Assembly: GCF_000025325.1 (NCBI RefSeq)
Contig: NC_013743.1
Coordinates: forward strand, 2,542,001-2,606,000
Length of the DNA stretch: 64,000 nt
Source: Haloterrigena turkmenica DSM 5511
GTDB taxonomy: Archaea > Halobacteriota > Halobacteria > Halobacteriales > Natrialbaceae
Reading direction: 5' to 3'
Each line of letters begins with the position of its first letter. Within the stretch, counting starts at the first letter, position 1. Shown here piece by piece: positions 26,993-36,036 of the stretch. The position numbers and the translations under genes are program-made. The notes beneath the pieces are model-generated. The model was not told the DNA's origin. It saw only the letters and a list, made by a program, of their open reading frames with translations, and did no database searches.

Positions 26993-28054
26993 GTGTCAGC
27001 ACTCGAACCGACTCTGTACCGGAGCATCGAACCGATAAACGAGAACCAGTGGAACAACGTCGTCACCCAGTCCGACCGCGGGACCGTCTACCAGCGCTAC
27101 GAGTGGGTGCGGGCGATCGAGGAGGCGTTCGACCACGAGCCTCGCCACGTCGTCGTCGAGAAGAGCGGCAATCCGATCGCCCTCATGCCTAACTTCAAGA
27201 CCGACCTCCCCGTCCCCGACGCGGTCACGGAGACGCTCCCCGTCGCGCCGCCGCTCGAGCAGCTGGTCTCCCTGCCGACCGGATTCGGCGGCCCGGTCGT
27301 CCTCACCGACGAGGCCGACGCGCTCGACATGCTGTTCGACGGCCTCGAGTCGACCAGCGAGCGCACCGTCGTCACCCACGCCATCGAGACCTACGACCTC
27401 GAGTACGTGCGGTACGGCCAGTACCTCCAGACGCGGGGGTACGAGCCGTCGTTTGAGTCGTGTCTGTTCCTGATCGACCTGACAGACGGCTGGGATTCGA
27501 TCCTCGAGGGGATGGACAAGGGCCGACGCCGCGACATCCGAAAGGGCAACGAACAGGAGTATCAGATCGAGATCGACCCGCTCGGGACGGACCTCGAGAC
27601 GACCTACGACTGGTACGTCAAGAACCTGGAGCGCGTCGACGGCTCGCCGCTCCCGAAGGCGTTCTTCGAGTCCCTGGCCGACCGACTCGAGGATCGGCTG
27701 CGGGTCTTCAGGGCCGTCGTCGAGGGAGAGGAAGTCGGTCGGTACGTCTACCTCTTAGACGACGAGGGCGGGGTCCTCCACCACTGGTTGTCGGCGATCC
27801 CGGATTCGGACAACTATCAGTACCACCCCTCCGAACTCCTCCACGAACGCGGGATCAAATGGGGGATCGAGCAGGGGTACGAGCGGTACAACTTCGGGAA
27901 AACCGGCTCGCACTTCTCGAACTCGGTCTTCCGGTTCAAACACAAGTACGGGGGGACGGCCGTCCCCGTCTTCAAGGTCGAGAAGGGGTACTCGCGCGTC
28001 GCGTGGCCGTTGTACCAGCTCGGGCGCGAGAAGTACGTCGAAAAATCTCTCTAA
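26993..28054 (+). CDS. FemAB-like GNAT-fold acyltransferase 2
   Basis: This 353-residue paralogue of the preceding gene shows WNNVVTQSDRGTVYQRYEWV near the N-terminus, GMDKGRRRDIRKGNEQEY in the middle, and VFRAVVEGEEVGRYVYLL plus HHWLSAIP in the C-terminal GNAT half, ending with YNFGKTGSHFSNSVFRFKH, a strong FemAB-type motif. It starts at GTG 26993, about 95 bases after gene 1, and is probably in the same transcription unit. Divergence between the two suggests separate donor or acceptor specificities. Function is inferred from fold and cluster. Confidence 0.82.
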   Translation: MSALEPTLYRSIEPINENQWNNVVTQSDRGTVYQRYEWVRAIEEAFDHEPRHVVVEKSGNPIALMPNFKTDLPVPDAVTETLPVAPPLEQLVSLPTGFGGPVVLTDEADALDMLFDGLESTSERTVVTHAIETYDLEYVRYGQYLQTRGYEPSFESCLFLIDLTDGWDSILEGMDKGRRRDIRKGNEQEYQIEIDPLGTDLETTYDWYVKNLERVDGSPLPKAFFESLADRLEDRLRVFRAVVEGEEVGRYVYLLDDEGGVLHHWLSAIPDSDNYQYHPSELLHERGIKWGIEQGYERYNFGKTGSHFSNSVFRFKHKYGGTAVPVFKVEKGYSRVAWPLYQLGREKYVEKSL

Positions 28055-28104
28055 CCAACCTTTTGCTCTGCGCTCCCTCGCTATCGCTCGGTCGGTCGGC
28101 AAAA

Positions 28105-28188
28105 CGTTGATGAAAAGCGCTCCTCCCTCCCCTACGGGTCGGTCGTCGGCCCGCTCGCTCACTCCGTTCGCTCGCGGTGAGTGCATAC
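28105..28188 (-). repeat. Dispersed ~90-bp intergenic repeat, copy B
   Basis: The reverse complement of this segment reads GTATGCACTCACCGCGAGCG, then GGGCCGACGACCGACCCG, and ends in TTTTCATCAACG, matching copy A at 12302-12393 along its whole length. It lies downstream of the second FemAB gene and could act at the RNA level as a 3' end structure. Confidence 0.75.
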
Positions 28189-28263
28189 CCTCTCTTTCTA
28201 CTTTTCGCGAGCACAGCCACTCGTACGCCTTGAGGTGCCCTCATCTAATCGACCGCCCCCGCG

Positions 28264-29496
28264 TCACTCCTCGGGCCTCGAGGGAACGGCCGCCGGGTCG
28301 AGTTCCTGCCCATCGACCCACAGCTCCGCCAATTCCGGGTCAGCGTCGACGGCGACGACCGAACCGTCGTAGAGGAAGCCGTCGGCGCTCTCGGGATCGG
28401 CGACGGCGTCGGCGACCGCGTACCCCTCGGTGTCGTCGGCCAGTTCGATCTCGACCGTCTCGTTGGGTACCGCCGTGTGCCCGTCGACGTTGCTCCACCC
28501 GCTGTGGACGACGTAGCCATCGACGTAGATGCGATATCTCGTCTCCTCGTCGCCAGTCGCGACGGTGATCCGGCCATCGTAGTCGTCCATTCTGCTTGGA
28601 TCCTCGACGTAGGGATCCGGGTCCCGTTGGTCCTCGATCGCCCCGTTCCCGCGCAGTTCGTGGTCGTCGTAGTAGAGTGCCAGATCCGCCGGTGCCGTTT
28701 CGTCGCCGCCGTACCGAACCAGCGGCCCGCCGTACTCGATCGCCTGATCCTCGGTCGTCGTCCAGCGGAAGTCAGTTCGCTCGTAGACGGGCGTGCCGTT
28801 CAGCCAGCACCGAACCTCGCCGTTCGGATCCGCCGCGCCGTCGCTGACCGTGTTCATCCAAACGAGCGTCTCGAACTGAAACCACTTGCCGACCGGAACC
28901 GGCGCGCCGACGACCTCGAACTCGCCGCTGATGCCCTCCTGATCCATGTGGTAGGAGTACGCGGCGAGGTTGTAGGCCGCCTCGTCGTCGATCTCGCGAT
29001 CGGTCACGGCGAACATGCTCGACCAGCCGTCGTCACCGTGCGGCCGACCTCGACTGCCCGATCCCTGGACGCCGGCCTCCGTGTTGAGCCCCGCACACCA
29101 GAACCGACAGACGTCCGTCTCCGCCATCGTCCAGTCCTCGCTCAGTGAGACCATCGCCCGCTGGTAGAGCGCCCGCGGCTGGTCGTAGCCGTCGTCGGGA
29201 AACCAGACCATCGCGTTGCTCCCGTCGCTGTCGCCCTCGGGGATGTCACACCGCAGGGCCGTCTCTCCCGTGTAGGTGCGTCCGTTTTCGAAGGCGAACC
29301 GTTCCGGATACCCCGTCCAGACGCGGTAGACGTCCGACGGGTCGTCGTGCGCGTCGTACTCGATCTCTCGTTCCTCGAACGTCGCGGTCCCGCCGCCACC
29401 CCCCTCGTCTCGGGCGACGAGCGCGATCACCCCACCCGCGATCCCTGCCGTGAGCGCGCCGCCGGTGAGTTTCAAATACGACCGTCGGTCGACCAT
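28264..29496 (-). CDS. Tat-exported polysaccharide-lyase-like protein C
   Basis: This 410-residue third paralogue has its Tat motif at the very N-terminus (VDRRSYLKLTGGALTAGIAG) and then a glycine-rich linker, so the hydrophobic stretch might remain as a membrane anchor. The jelly-roll domain is more divergent (GSRGRPHGDDGWSSMFAV, LAAYSYHMDQEG, VRCWLNGTPVY, LALYYDDHEL). A single copy of the repeat module found four times in protein B forms the C-terminus (YRIYVDGYVVHSGWS ... LWVDGQELDPAAV). It is convergent with the FemAB pair and divergent from the membrane protein at 30088. Confidence 0.8.
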   Translation of the reverse strand: MVDRRSYLKLTGGALTAGIAGGVIALVARDEGGGGGTATFEEREIEYDAHDDPSDVYRVWTGYPERFAFENGRTYTGETALRCDIPEGDSDGSNAMVWFPDDGYDQPRALYQRAMVSLSEDWTMAETDVCRFWCAGLNTEAGVQGSGSRGRPHGDDGWSSMFAVTDREIDDEAAYNLAAYSYHMDQEGISGEFEVVGAPVPVGKWFQFETLVWMNTVSDGAADPNGEVRCWLNGTPVYERTDFRWTTTEDQAIEYGGPLVRYGGDETAPADLALYYDDHELRGNGAIEDQRDPDPYVEDPSRMDDYDGRITVATGDEETRYRIYVDGYVVHSGWSNVDGHTAVPNETVEIELADDTEGYAVADAVADPESADGFLYDGSVVAVDADPELAELWVDGQELDPAAVPSRPEE

Positions 29497-30087
29497 CTCC
29501 CGGGAGATACAGCGATGGCGCTCTTAGTTACGGTCCGGATTCGAGGGTATACAATCGGTAGCAGGCCGTTATATTATATACGTCTCTGCTACGGCACCGT
29601 CCCGCCTGTCCCAACGCTCGAGAGACCTCGTTCACCCGCTCCAGGCGTCAACCAGAGGCGATCAGATCGTGTCGCTGGTGCGGTGTTCAGTGCTCGAGGA
29701 AGCCTCACGCTCTTCGTGCCGGATCGTCCCCGCTAGCGGGACTCTCGAGTCGGGATTCGATTCCGTCTTGACAACTGTTGTGTCACCCTACTCTGACAGC
29801 TCCGATTCGATTACGTTCACCGAACTTCTCATAAGTTACCAGATGTGAGCAGTCCAACAGTAGCGACAGCGATACCTTCTCAGCGGCTGTGAACGGTGTC
29901 GTACGTTTTTCGAACGCGATTGTATGTAGTTGCGACAGATGATCAGTTCCGTCGATCGAAGCGGACCGGCGGCCGACCGTCGGTCCCGACCGGGAGCCGA
30001 ACCGAGACCGGACCCCGTCGCTCGAGTACGGATACCGAACTTCCCGCGACCGATTGCGAGACCGACGACGCAGGTCGGTGATGCCCC
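29497..30087. other. Intergenic region
   Basis: About 590 bases with no convincing gene. An A/T-rich island TATATTATATACG lies at about 29568-29582, and another A/T-rich patch lies at 29825-29935 before the GTG of the next gene. A 61-codon frame at 29896 has no support. Confidence 0.55.
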
Positions 30088-31980
30088 GTGAGACGGCTCG
30101 TCGATCGCGTCTACGGGCTATCGACGGTCGCGCTGCCGCTCGTGGCCGTCATCGGAATCGTCGCCCCGCTGGTCCTCGGGCTAACGAATCTGGCGATTCT
30201 GGGCCTGTACTTCGCCGTCCCCATGATCGCCGCGCCGGCACTGGTCCGAGCGATCGGCGACGAGCGGGGTTCCTCGACGGCGGCCGGCCGTCGGATCCCG
30301 CGGGTCGACTGGCGCGTCTGGTCGGTCACCTTCCACCTGCTGCTCGCGGGACTCGTGGTGGTGCTCAGCGCGACCGCGGTCCGACCGCTCCTGTTCTACG
30401 CGGGGGTCGCCGTCGCGTACCTGCTGTGTTTCCTGTTGATCACGACCTCGCGACCGACTCGAGGCCGCCACGCGATCGGCCTCTATCACCTGGTGGTCCT
30501 CGCCGCGCTCGTCATCTTCAGCGTCACGCTGAACTACGACCTCTTCGTGGGCCACGGCGACCTCATGACCCACATCGCGATGGCGAGGTCGATCCTCGAG
30601 ACGGGCGAGCTTTCCTCGCTGCTGCCGGAGTACGAGGCGTTCCAGCTCTGGCACGTCTACACCGCCGTCTCGACGCAGCTGTCGGGCGGCTGGCTCCCCG
30701 TCCACACGACGATGTACCTGCTCTCCGGGGGGATCTTCGCCGCCGCCGTCGGGCTCATGTACGGCCTCGCCCGGCGCGTCTACCCCAACGAGACCGCCAG
30801 CCTGCTGTCGTGTCTGGTGTTGATCTCGTTCCCGCTGTACCTCTTCTACGGGATGTACTCGATCCCGCGCAGCGTCACCTCGATCCTCTTTATCGCGCTC
30901 GTGCTCGCGCTCGTCGATCGGCCGACGGGGAACATGCGGATCCTGACGGTGCTGCTCGTCGCGGCGATCGTCGTCTACCACCCCGCGTCGATCCCGTTCG
31001 TCCTCGCGATCCTCCTCCTGTTCGCAGCCCTCGAGTTCTCGATCGCCAGCCCGATCCGGGCCGCCGACAACTACGTCCTCTCCGTCGGCGTCCTGATCAC
31101 GGCCACCTACTGGCTCTACAACGCTCAGTTCATCGTCGAACGGCTCGTCGACACGATGGTCGCGAGCTTCCTCGGCTCCACGCCGGGGTCGGGTCAGTCC
31201 GGAGACGTGCTCGCCGCGCCGTGGGCGCAGGCCGCGAACTTCGTCCCCTACGCGTTCGCCCTGTTGCTGGTCCTCGTCGGCTTCCTGTTCTGGCACCGGC
31301 GGCTCGCGACGAGCGGCGAGGCCGACGCGATGGCGGACGTGGCCGAGCCGGGCGTCGACGTCCGTTCGTCGCGGCGCGTGCCGCTGTTTACCTCCCTCGG
31401 ACTGCTGACGGTAGCCCTCATTCCGCTCGCCTTCCCCGGACCGACGCTGCTGCTCGATTCCCTAGCGGGCATCAACATCAGCCGGTTCGGCCACTACAGC
31501 ATCATGTTCGTCGCGCTGCTCGGCGGGTTCGGACTGTACGAACTGTTCGACCGCGGCGGCGTCGCGGTGTTCCTCGCGCTGCTCGTGCTCACGTCGGGGC
31601 TCGGGTTCACCGCCGTCTCCAACGACTTCACCGCATCCGACAACCCCGTCGTCGAGCGGCCCTTCTACACCTTCTACCTCACCGACAACGAGGTCCAGTC
31701 GTTCGAGGCCGTCGGCGCGGGCTACGACGGCGAGGTCGGCGCCGACAGGCTCTCCTGTCGATACCTCGAGGAACTGCAGGGGTCGTCGTGTTCGGTCGTC
31801 AACGCCGGCGGGGAGGGAGACCTGTTCGCCGGCTACGACGCCGTCCTCATCAGGGAGGGCGAACTCGCGGACAGGCCGTTGCAGTTCTCCGAGTACGTCG
31901 AGAAGGAGTCGATCGACGAGAGCGAACTCGCGGATCGAAACCGCGTCTACGATTCGAACGAGGTCGCGCTCTACGGCTGA
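30088..31980 (+). CDS. Polytopic membrane protein, GT-C-like
   Basis: This 630-residue protein has about 12-13 hydrophobic spans and an extracytoplasmic C-terminal domain of about 130 residues (from roughly residue 500). Its first large loop contains VGHGDLMTHIAMARSILETG, reminiscent of the acidic active-site loop of GT-C enzymes (PMT/ArnT/STT3 type), and the later VYPNETASL and SIPRSVTSI loops fit a lipid-linked sugar transferase. The GTG start follows no clear TATA box. Position between lyase-like C and the flippase suggests transfer of lipid-linked sugars outside the cell. I do not recognise a specific family. Confidence 0.72.
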   Translation: MRRLVDRVYGLSTVALPLVAVIGIVAPLVLGLTNLAILGLYFAVPMIAAPALVRAIGDERGSSTAAGRRIPRVDWRVWSVTFHLLLAGLVVVLSATAVRPLLFYAGVAVAYLLCFLLITTSRPTRGRHAIGLYHLVVLAALVIFSVTLNYDLFVGHGDLMTHIAMARSILETGELSSLLPEYEAFQLWHVYTAVSTQLSGGWLPVHTTMYLLSGGIFAAAVGLMYGLARRVYPNETASLLSCLVLISFPLYLFYGMYSIPRSVTSILFIALVLALVDRPTGNMRILTVLLVAAIVVYHPASIPFVLAILLLFAALEFSIASPIRAADNYVLSVGVLITATYWLYNAQFIVERLVDTMVASFLGSTPGSGQSGDVLAAPWAQAANFVPYAFALLLVLVGFLFWHRRLATSGEADAMADVAEPGVDVRSSRRVPLFTSLGLLTVALIPLAFPGPTLLLDSLAGINISRFGHYSIMFVALLGGFGLYELFDRGGVAVFLALLVLTSGLGFTAVSNDFTASDNPVVERPFYTFYLTDNEVQSFEAVGAGYDGEVGADRLSCRYLEELQGSSCSVVNAGGEGDLFAGYDAVLIREGELADRPLQFSEYVEKESIDESELADRNRVYDSNEVALYG

Positions 31981-32001
31981 TCGGCGCCGCACAGCGTGCG
32001 A

Positions 32002-33462
32002 TCAGCCCGTGAGCTGCTCCGCGACCTGATCGACGTCGATGAGATCGAAGGCCTGGCAGGCGACCAGCCAGACGACGCCGCTGGCGGCGATCGCGACGAC
32101 GAGGCCGACGTACCCCGAGAGAACGTGCAGGAACGCCAGGACGATCGCGGCTATCCCGACGCTGATCCCCAGTGACGTCGTGAAGCAGTGGGCCACCTTC
32201 CGGTAGTCGAAGGGGAGTTCGGTGTAGACGATCCCGACCGTACAGATCGCGTAGGTGCCGTACGTGATCACGGTCGCGACCGCAGCCCCGGCGGCTCCGA
32301 AGATCGGGATCAGGGCGAGGTTCAGGGCGACGTTCCCGGTCGACGTCGTCGCCTTGAGGATCGCCCGCGACCGCGCTCGCCCGAGATAGTCCAGCGCGGG
32401 CCCGGAGATGTTCTCGAGGGCCTCGAAGAAGACGAACAGCGAGAGGATCTGGACGACGAGGATGCCGCCAGCGTAGCCGTCCCCGAAGATCAGCACGATG
32501 GCCGGGTCGGCGATAACGAGGATGCCGACGCAGGCGGGCACGTACAGCGTCAGCGTCTTGCGAAGACTCTCCTCGTACACCGAGGCGGCCGCCTCGGTCT
32601 CTCCCTTCGACGACTCTGCCCCGTAGGAAGGCGAGAGCGCGAAACCGATCGAGGCCGCGGGGACGCGCGTGAACTGGCTGATCTGTTTCCCGATCGTGTA
32701 GAACGCGACCTGCGTCGGATTCGTGAGAAAGCCCACGAGGATCGTGTCGAGGTGGCCGTCGACCTCGGCGGAGAGTCGCGTGACGCTCAGGGGCACGTTG
32801 TACCGGAGGATGTTCATTCGGACCTCGCCGTCGCCGGTGATGCTCGCCCGATCGAGGTCGCTGACTCGCCAGACCATCCAGTGGCCCAGCAGTGTCGCGA
32901 GGCCGTAGGCGACTACGTAGCCCACGACGGCCGCCGTCGGCGTCGGTCGGAGCAGGACGGCGGCCGTCACGAGCGCCAGGGTCATGCCTCCCTTTATCGC
33001 GTGCAACTTCGCTGTGGCGGAAATCGCTTCGTACCCCTGCAGGATGGCTCGGTTGTACCGGTAGAGCGTGTAGAACAGGACGTAGCCCGAGCCGACGAAC
33101 AACAGGCCGGCGAGGCCCGTCTCGTTCAGCAGCGCCGCGAGGAAGTCGGCGCCGACGAGCAGGGCGACGGCGACGGCCAGCGACGCGATCGCGACGAGGA
33201 CCCACGATTCGACGACCGCGGCGACGGCGCGCTCGGTGGCGTCGTCCCTGTCCTCGGCGATGAACCGCGCCGCGGCCCACGGCAGCCCCGATTCGCTGAT
33301 GAACCGAGAGAAGGAGAAGACCGAGAGCGCGAACGCGAGTAGTCCGTACGACTCCGGCCCGAGGATCCGCGTGAGTACGAGCAACAGGAGTCCGGTCGAT
33401 ACGACGTGGATGACGCGACCACCGAAATCGGAGACGATGTTCGATATCAGTCTGTTCGCCAT
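32002..33462 (-). CDS. Wzx-type lipid-linked oligosaccharide flippase
   Basis: This 486-residue protein has about 12-14 spans of the MATE/MVF polysaccharide-exporter superfamily. Landmarks are the N-terminal SNIVSDFGGRVIHVVSTGLL, RILGPESYGLLAFALSVFSF and the central ISQFTRVPAASIGFALSPSY. It should flip lipid-linked glycan units to the outer face of the membrane. The gene converges with the GT-C-like gene (21-base gap) and diverges from the GNAT gene. It provides the export step of the cluster. Confidence 0.9.
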   Translation of the reverse strand: MANRLISNIVSDFGGRVIHVVSTGLLLLVLTRILGPESYGLLAFALSVFSFSRFISESGLPWAAARFIAEDRDDATERAVAAVVESWVLVAIASLAVAVALLVGADFLAALLNETGLAGLLFVGSGYVLFYTLYRYNRAILQGYEAISATAKLHAIKGGMTLALVTAAVLLRPTPTAAVVGYVVAYGLATLLGHWMVWRVSDLDRASITGDGEVRMNILRYNVPLSVTRLSAEVDGHLDTILVGFLTNPTQVAFYTIGKQISQFTRVPAASIGFALSPSYGAESSKGETEAAASVYEESLRKTLTLYVPACVGILVIADPAIVLIFGDGYAGGILVVQILSLFVFFEALENISGPALDYLGRARSRAILKATTSTGNVALNLALIPIFGAAGAAVATVITYGTYAICTVGIVYTELPFDYRKVAHCFTTSLGISVGIAAIVLAFLHVLSGYVGLVVAIAASGVVWLVACQAFDLIDVDQVAEQLTG

Positions 33463-33790
33463 GTGGTGTTTGGAGGTATTGTGTGTGCGATTGGACGGCG
33501 CGGCGTTCCGGAGCCGACGCGGGCGCGGAACCGATTCCGTCCGCGGTCGGCCCGGGGCGATACCTGATCTGAGGGTGATGTGAAACGCGAACTAATAGGT
33601 TCGTGACGGGAATCGTGTCACTGACGAGTTGCTGAACGATAGGGATCGAATAGGATTCGCTACCCGCCGCCTGAACCGACCGGCGGCGCGCGTAGGATCC
33701 GAATTCTCTCCGCCGTCTCGAGGGGGACTCCTCGCTACGGTTCGAACGATCACCCACCGATATGTACGCGAATCGCATTAGCCGACCGTG
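33463..33790. other. Divergent intergenic region
   Basis: No gene seen. It should hold the promoters of the flippase and of the GNAT gene, but neither has a clear TATA box. Confidence 0.5.
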
Positions 33791-34414
33791 ATGTCACTCG
33801 TCAGTAAGGCGAAACACACCACGCAGGATCTCACCAGCAAAGCGAAGAACGCGAAACTCGATCTGGCCGCCTACAAGTTCGCTGGCGAGCTTCCCGAGGA
33901 ATCGTACGCGTCGATCGATACCGAGCGTGCCGTCGTCGACGACAGAGGGACCGTGCGGCGGTTCTTCGGCGACGACCCCACGTGGCGCGACCGCTACTTC
34001 GAGTACCTCGAGGACGGCCACGTCGGGATGGTCCTCCACGACGACGGCGAGGTGATGAGCTACGGCTGGACCCTGACGCCGGCGTCGGTTCGGGCCCCCA
34101 GAGCGCTCCCGGATTCGATCGTTGAAGAGGACTGCTACTGGCTGTTCGACGCCGGGACGGAGCCGGCGTACCGCGGCAACGGGCTGTTCAAGGAGATCAA
34201 CCGCGCGCGAACCGAGTGGATCCTCGAGCGCGATCCCGACGCGACGATCTACACCGATACCGGCGTCGACAACGTCGCCCGCTACGGTATCGAGTCCTCG
34301 CAGTTCGAGCCGCACGGCACGATCTCGCTGGTCAGGTTCGAACTCCCGGGAACGCCGCTGTTGAAGTGGAGCCGATGGGATCGGGACGCCGAGCATCCGC
34401 CGAAACCGGAGTGA
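33791..34414 (+). CDS. GNAT-family N-acetyltransferase
   Basis: This 207-residue protein starts with a basic amphipathic stretch (MSLVSKAKHTTQDLTSKAKN) that may touch the membrane. It then has a single GNAT domain with DGEVMSYGWTLTP, the acetyl-CoA loop AGTEPAYRGNGLFKEINRA, and TDTGVDNVARYGIESS. ATG 33791 is preferred to GTG 33788. The position beside the flippase makes a sugar-modifying role plausible (acetylation of an amino sugar), but no substrate motif is visible. Confidence 0.78.
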   Translation: MSLVSKAKHTTQDLTSKAKNAKLDLAAYKFAGELPEESYASIDTERAVVDDRGTVRRFFGDDPTWRDRYFEYLEDGHVGMVLHDDGEVMSYGWTLTPASVRAPRALPDSIVEEDCYWLFDAGTEPAYRGNGLFKEINRARTEWILERDPDATIYTDTGVDNVARYGIESSQFEPHGTISLVRFELPGTPLLKWSRWDRDAEHPPKPE

Positions 34415-34538
34415 CGGATCGGCGACGGCCGACGGTCGCTCGCGTCTCGCGCCGGAACCGCTCGCTCGAGTCCGGCGCTGCCACGATCGACGGGTACGTG
34501 CCGATTACCGCCCGTTCGTGCGGTGGACGACCGACTGG

Positions 34539-34545
34539 TTTTATG
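34539..34545 (+). promoter_or_regulatory. TATA box of the small membrane protein gene
   Basis: TTTTATG lies 30 bases before the ATG at 34572 and decides in favour of that start over upstream in-frame codons. Confidence 0.6.
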
Positions 34546-34571
34546 TCACGGTCCGGAATAGTGCGGCGGCG

Positions 34572-34850
34572 ATGCCTACGCCACGTCGTCTCAGATTCAT
34601 TCACACGCAGGTCGCGCTGCTCCTGGGGTTGCTCCTAGCGCTGACGGTGGTCGGCGCGTTCTCGCCGGGACTGTTCGTCCTGCTGGGAGTCATCGGCTTC
34701 GTCACGGCCATCGAACTCCTGACGCCGGTCGAAGTCCGTCCGCGGTGGTACGGCCGCGTCGAGGTGCTCGTCACGCTGGCGCTGGTCACCGCCGCGGCCG
34801 TCGCCGGCGTCCGCACCCTCCAGTTGTTCGAGCCGAGCCTCCTCCCGTAG
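34572..34850 (+). CDS. Small membrane protein
   Basis: This 92-residue protein has a short basic N-terminus (MPTPRRLRFIHTQ) and three hydrophobic segments (about residues 14-32, 33-48 and 63-81). The start is set by a TATA box 30 bases upstream, so the transcript should be leaderless. No enzymatic motif is visible and the family is unknown to me. It is not overlapping with neighbours. Confidence 0.6.
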   Translation: MPTPRRLRFIHTQVALLLGLLLALTVVGAFSPGLFVLLGVIGFVTAIELLTPVEVRPRWYGRVEVLVTLALVTAAAVAGVRTLQLFEPSLLP

Positions 34851-35151
34851 CGCGGCCGTCCGCCGCCGTCGGTGGTCGACACCTTCCGCGACTCACGGAC
34901 GCAGCACTGGCGTTGCACCGGTACTCGATAGCAGCGTCACGTATCTCGTACTCAGTAGCAGCGGCACGAATTCGCACTCCGTACCGGCGTCACGACGACT
35001 CGCATCGCCCAGACGTCTCGCGTCTCAGCGACACCGCCATCCGTTTCAAAAGGAGTTCCGTTTCCACCCGTTCGAACGGTGCTATGCGGGTCCCCGATCC
35101 CCAGCCGTCGCGCAGCGACTCGAGTCCGAGTCCGCGTCCCGAGCGCCGCGC

Positions 35152-36036
35152 TCAGTTCGCGTCGATAGCTGCGTCCGCGTCCCACGCACAGCGGACGAGC
35201 CACTCCCCGCGGTCGGTGTCGTCGGTGACCTCGAGTCGAACCGGCCGCTCGAGACCGCCGGCAAGCCCCACCGCGAGCGTCGAGGCGACGGGGTGGTCGA
35301 ATCGGTCGACGGCGCCGAACGCGCTGCCGGAGACGGCGATCTCGGCCCGGCCCCGATCGATATCGACGGCCGGCTCGGCCGCGGTCACGAACTCGAACCG
35401 GGCCTCGAGGGCGTCGCTCAGTTGCTCGACAGCCGCGGCCGGCGTCTCGGTCGCGTCCGAGCCCGTTTCCACGACTTCGCGAACGAACTCAGTGCCGATC
35501 GGCTTGAGGACGAGGCCGTCATCGCCGAAGCCGACGCTCGCGTCGCCCTCGGTCGGCCGTGGTGCGTCGTCCGAATCGGCCGGGACGAACAGGCGGACGC
35601 GATCGTCCTCGGTCGGGCAATACCACCGGCTCGTCTCGAGACCGCGACGCGCGAGTATCGCCTCGTAGTTGGCGGCGCAGGTCGCGTAGACCCGCTCGGC
35701 GTCGCCGCTTTCGACGAATCGACTCCCCGTCACGGACCGGGTCAGCAGGCCGGCGAACAGTCCGACGCCGGCGAGCGCGTACAGCACCTCCTGCCCGTTC
35801 GGGAGGACGAACGCGGCCGCGAAGCTCAGGACGCCGAGGCCGACGAACCCGAGGGCGGTGAGCCGAAGCCGGTGTCGGCGGGAGTTGTCGACTCCGTCTC
35901 GGAGCCGTTTGTTTTGGGCCCGCAGTCGCTCGACCCGGTGCTCGAGTTCGACGCGGTCGCCCTGCGTCGGGCCGCGAGTTCGGTCGGTGTCGGCGATGCT
36001 CGCATCGACGTTTTCGTCGGGGTTGTCAGTCCTCAT
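35152..36036 (-). CDS. Haloarchaeal protein with coiled coil and two membrane spans
   Basis: This 294-residue acidic protein has a charged N-terminal helix likely forming a coiled coil (VELEHRVERLRAQNKRLRDG, about residues 27-46), then two adjacent spans (about residues 60-100), and a cytoplasmic or external domain of about 190 residues with RVYATCAANYEAILARRGLE and WYCPTEDDRVRLFVP. The ATG at 36036 is chosen because upstream translation is arginine-rich and unlike the rest. Conserved in haloarchaea by appearance, but function is unknown. Confidence 0.7.
   Translation of the reverse strand: MRTDNPDENVDASIADTDRTRGPTQGDRVELEHRVERLRAQNKRLRDGVDNSRRHRLRLTALGFVGLGVLSFAAAFVLPNGQEVLYALAGVGLFAGLLTRSVTGSRFVESGDAERVYATCAANYEAILARRGLETSRWYCPTEDDRVRLFVPADSDDAPRPTEGDASVGFGDDGLVLKPIGTEFVREVVETGSDATETPAAAVEQLSDALEARFEFVTAAEPAVDIDRGRAEIAVSGSAFGAVDRFDHPVASTLAVGLAGGLERPVRLEVTDDTDRGEWLVRCAWDADAAIDAN

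Noticed and set aside
30054-32012. 652-codon arginine-rich frame overlapping the GT-C-like gene
   Set aside because: The +1/+2 shadow of a high-GC membrane protein gene; the other frame gives coherent membrane spans.
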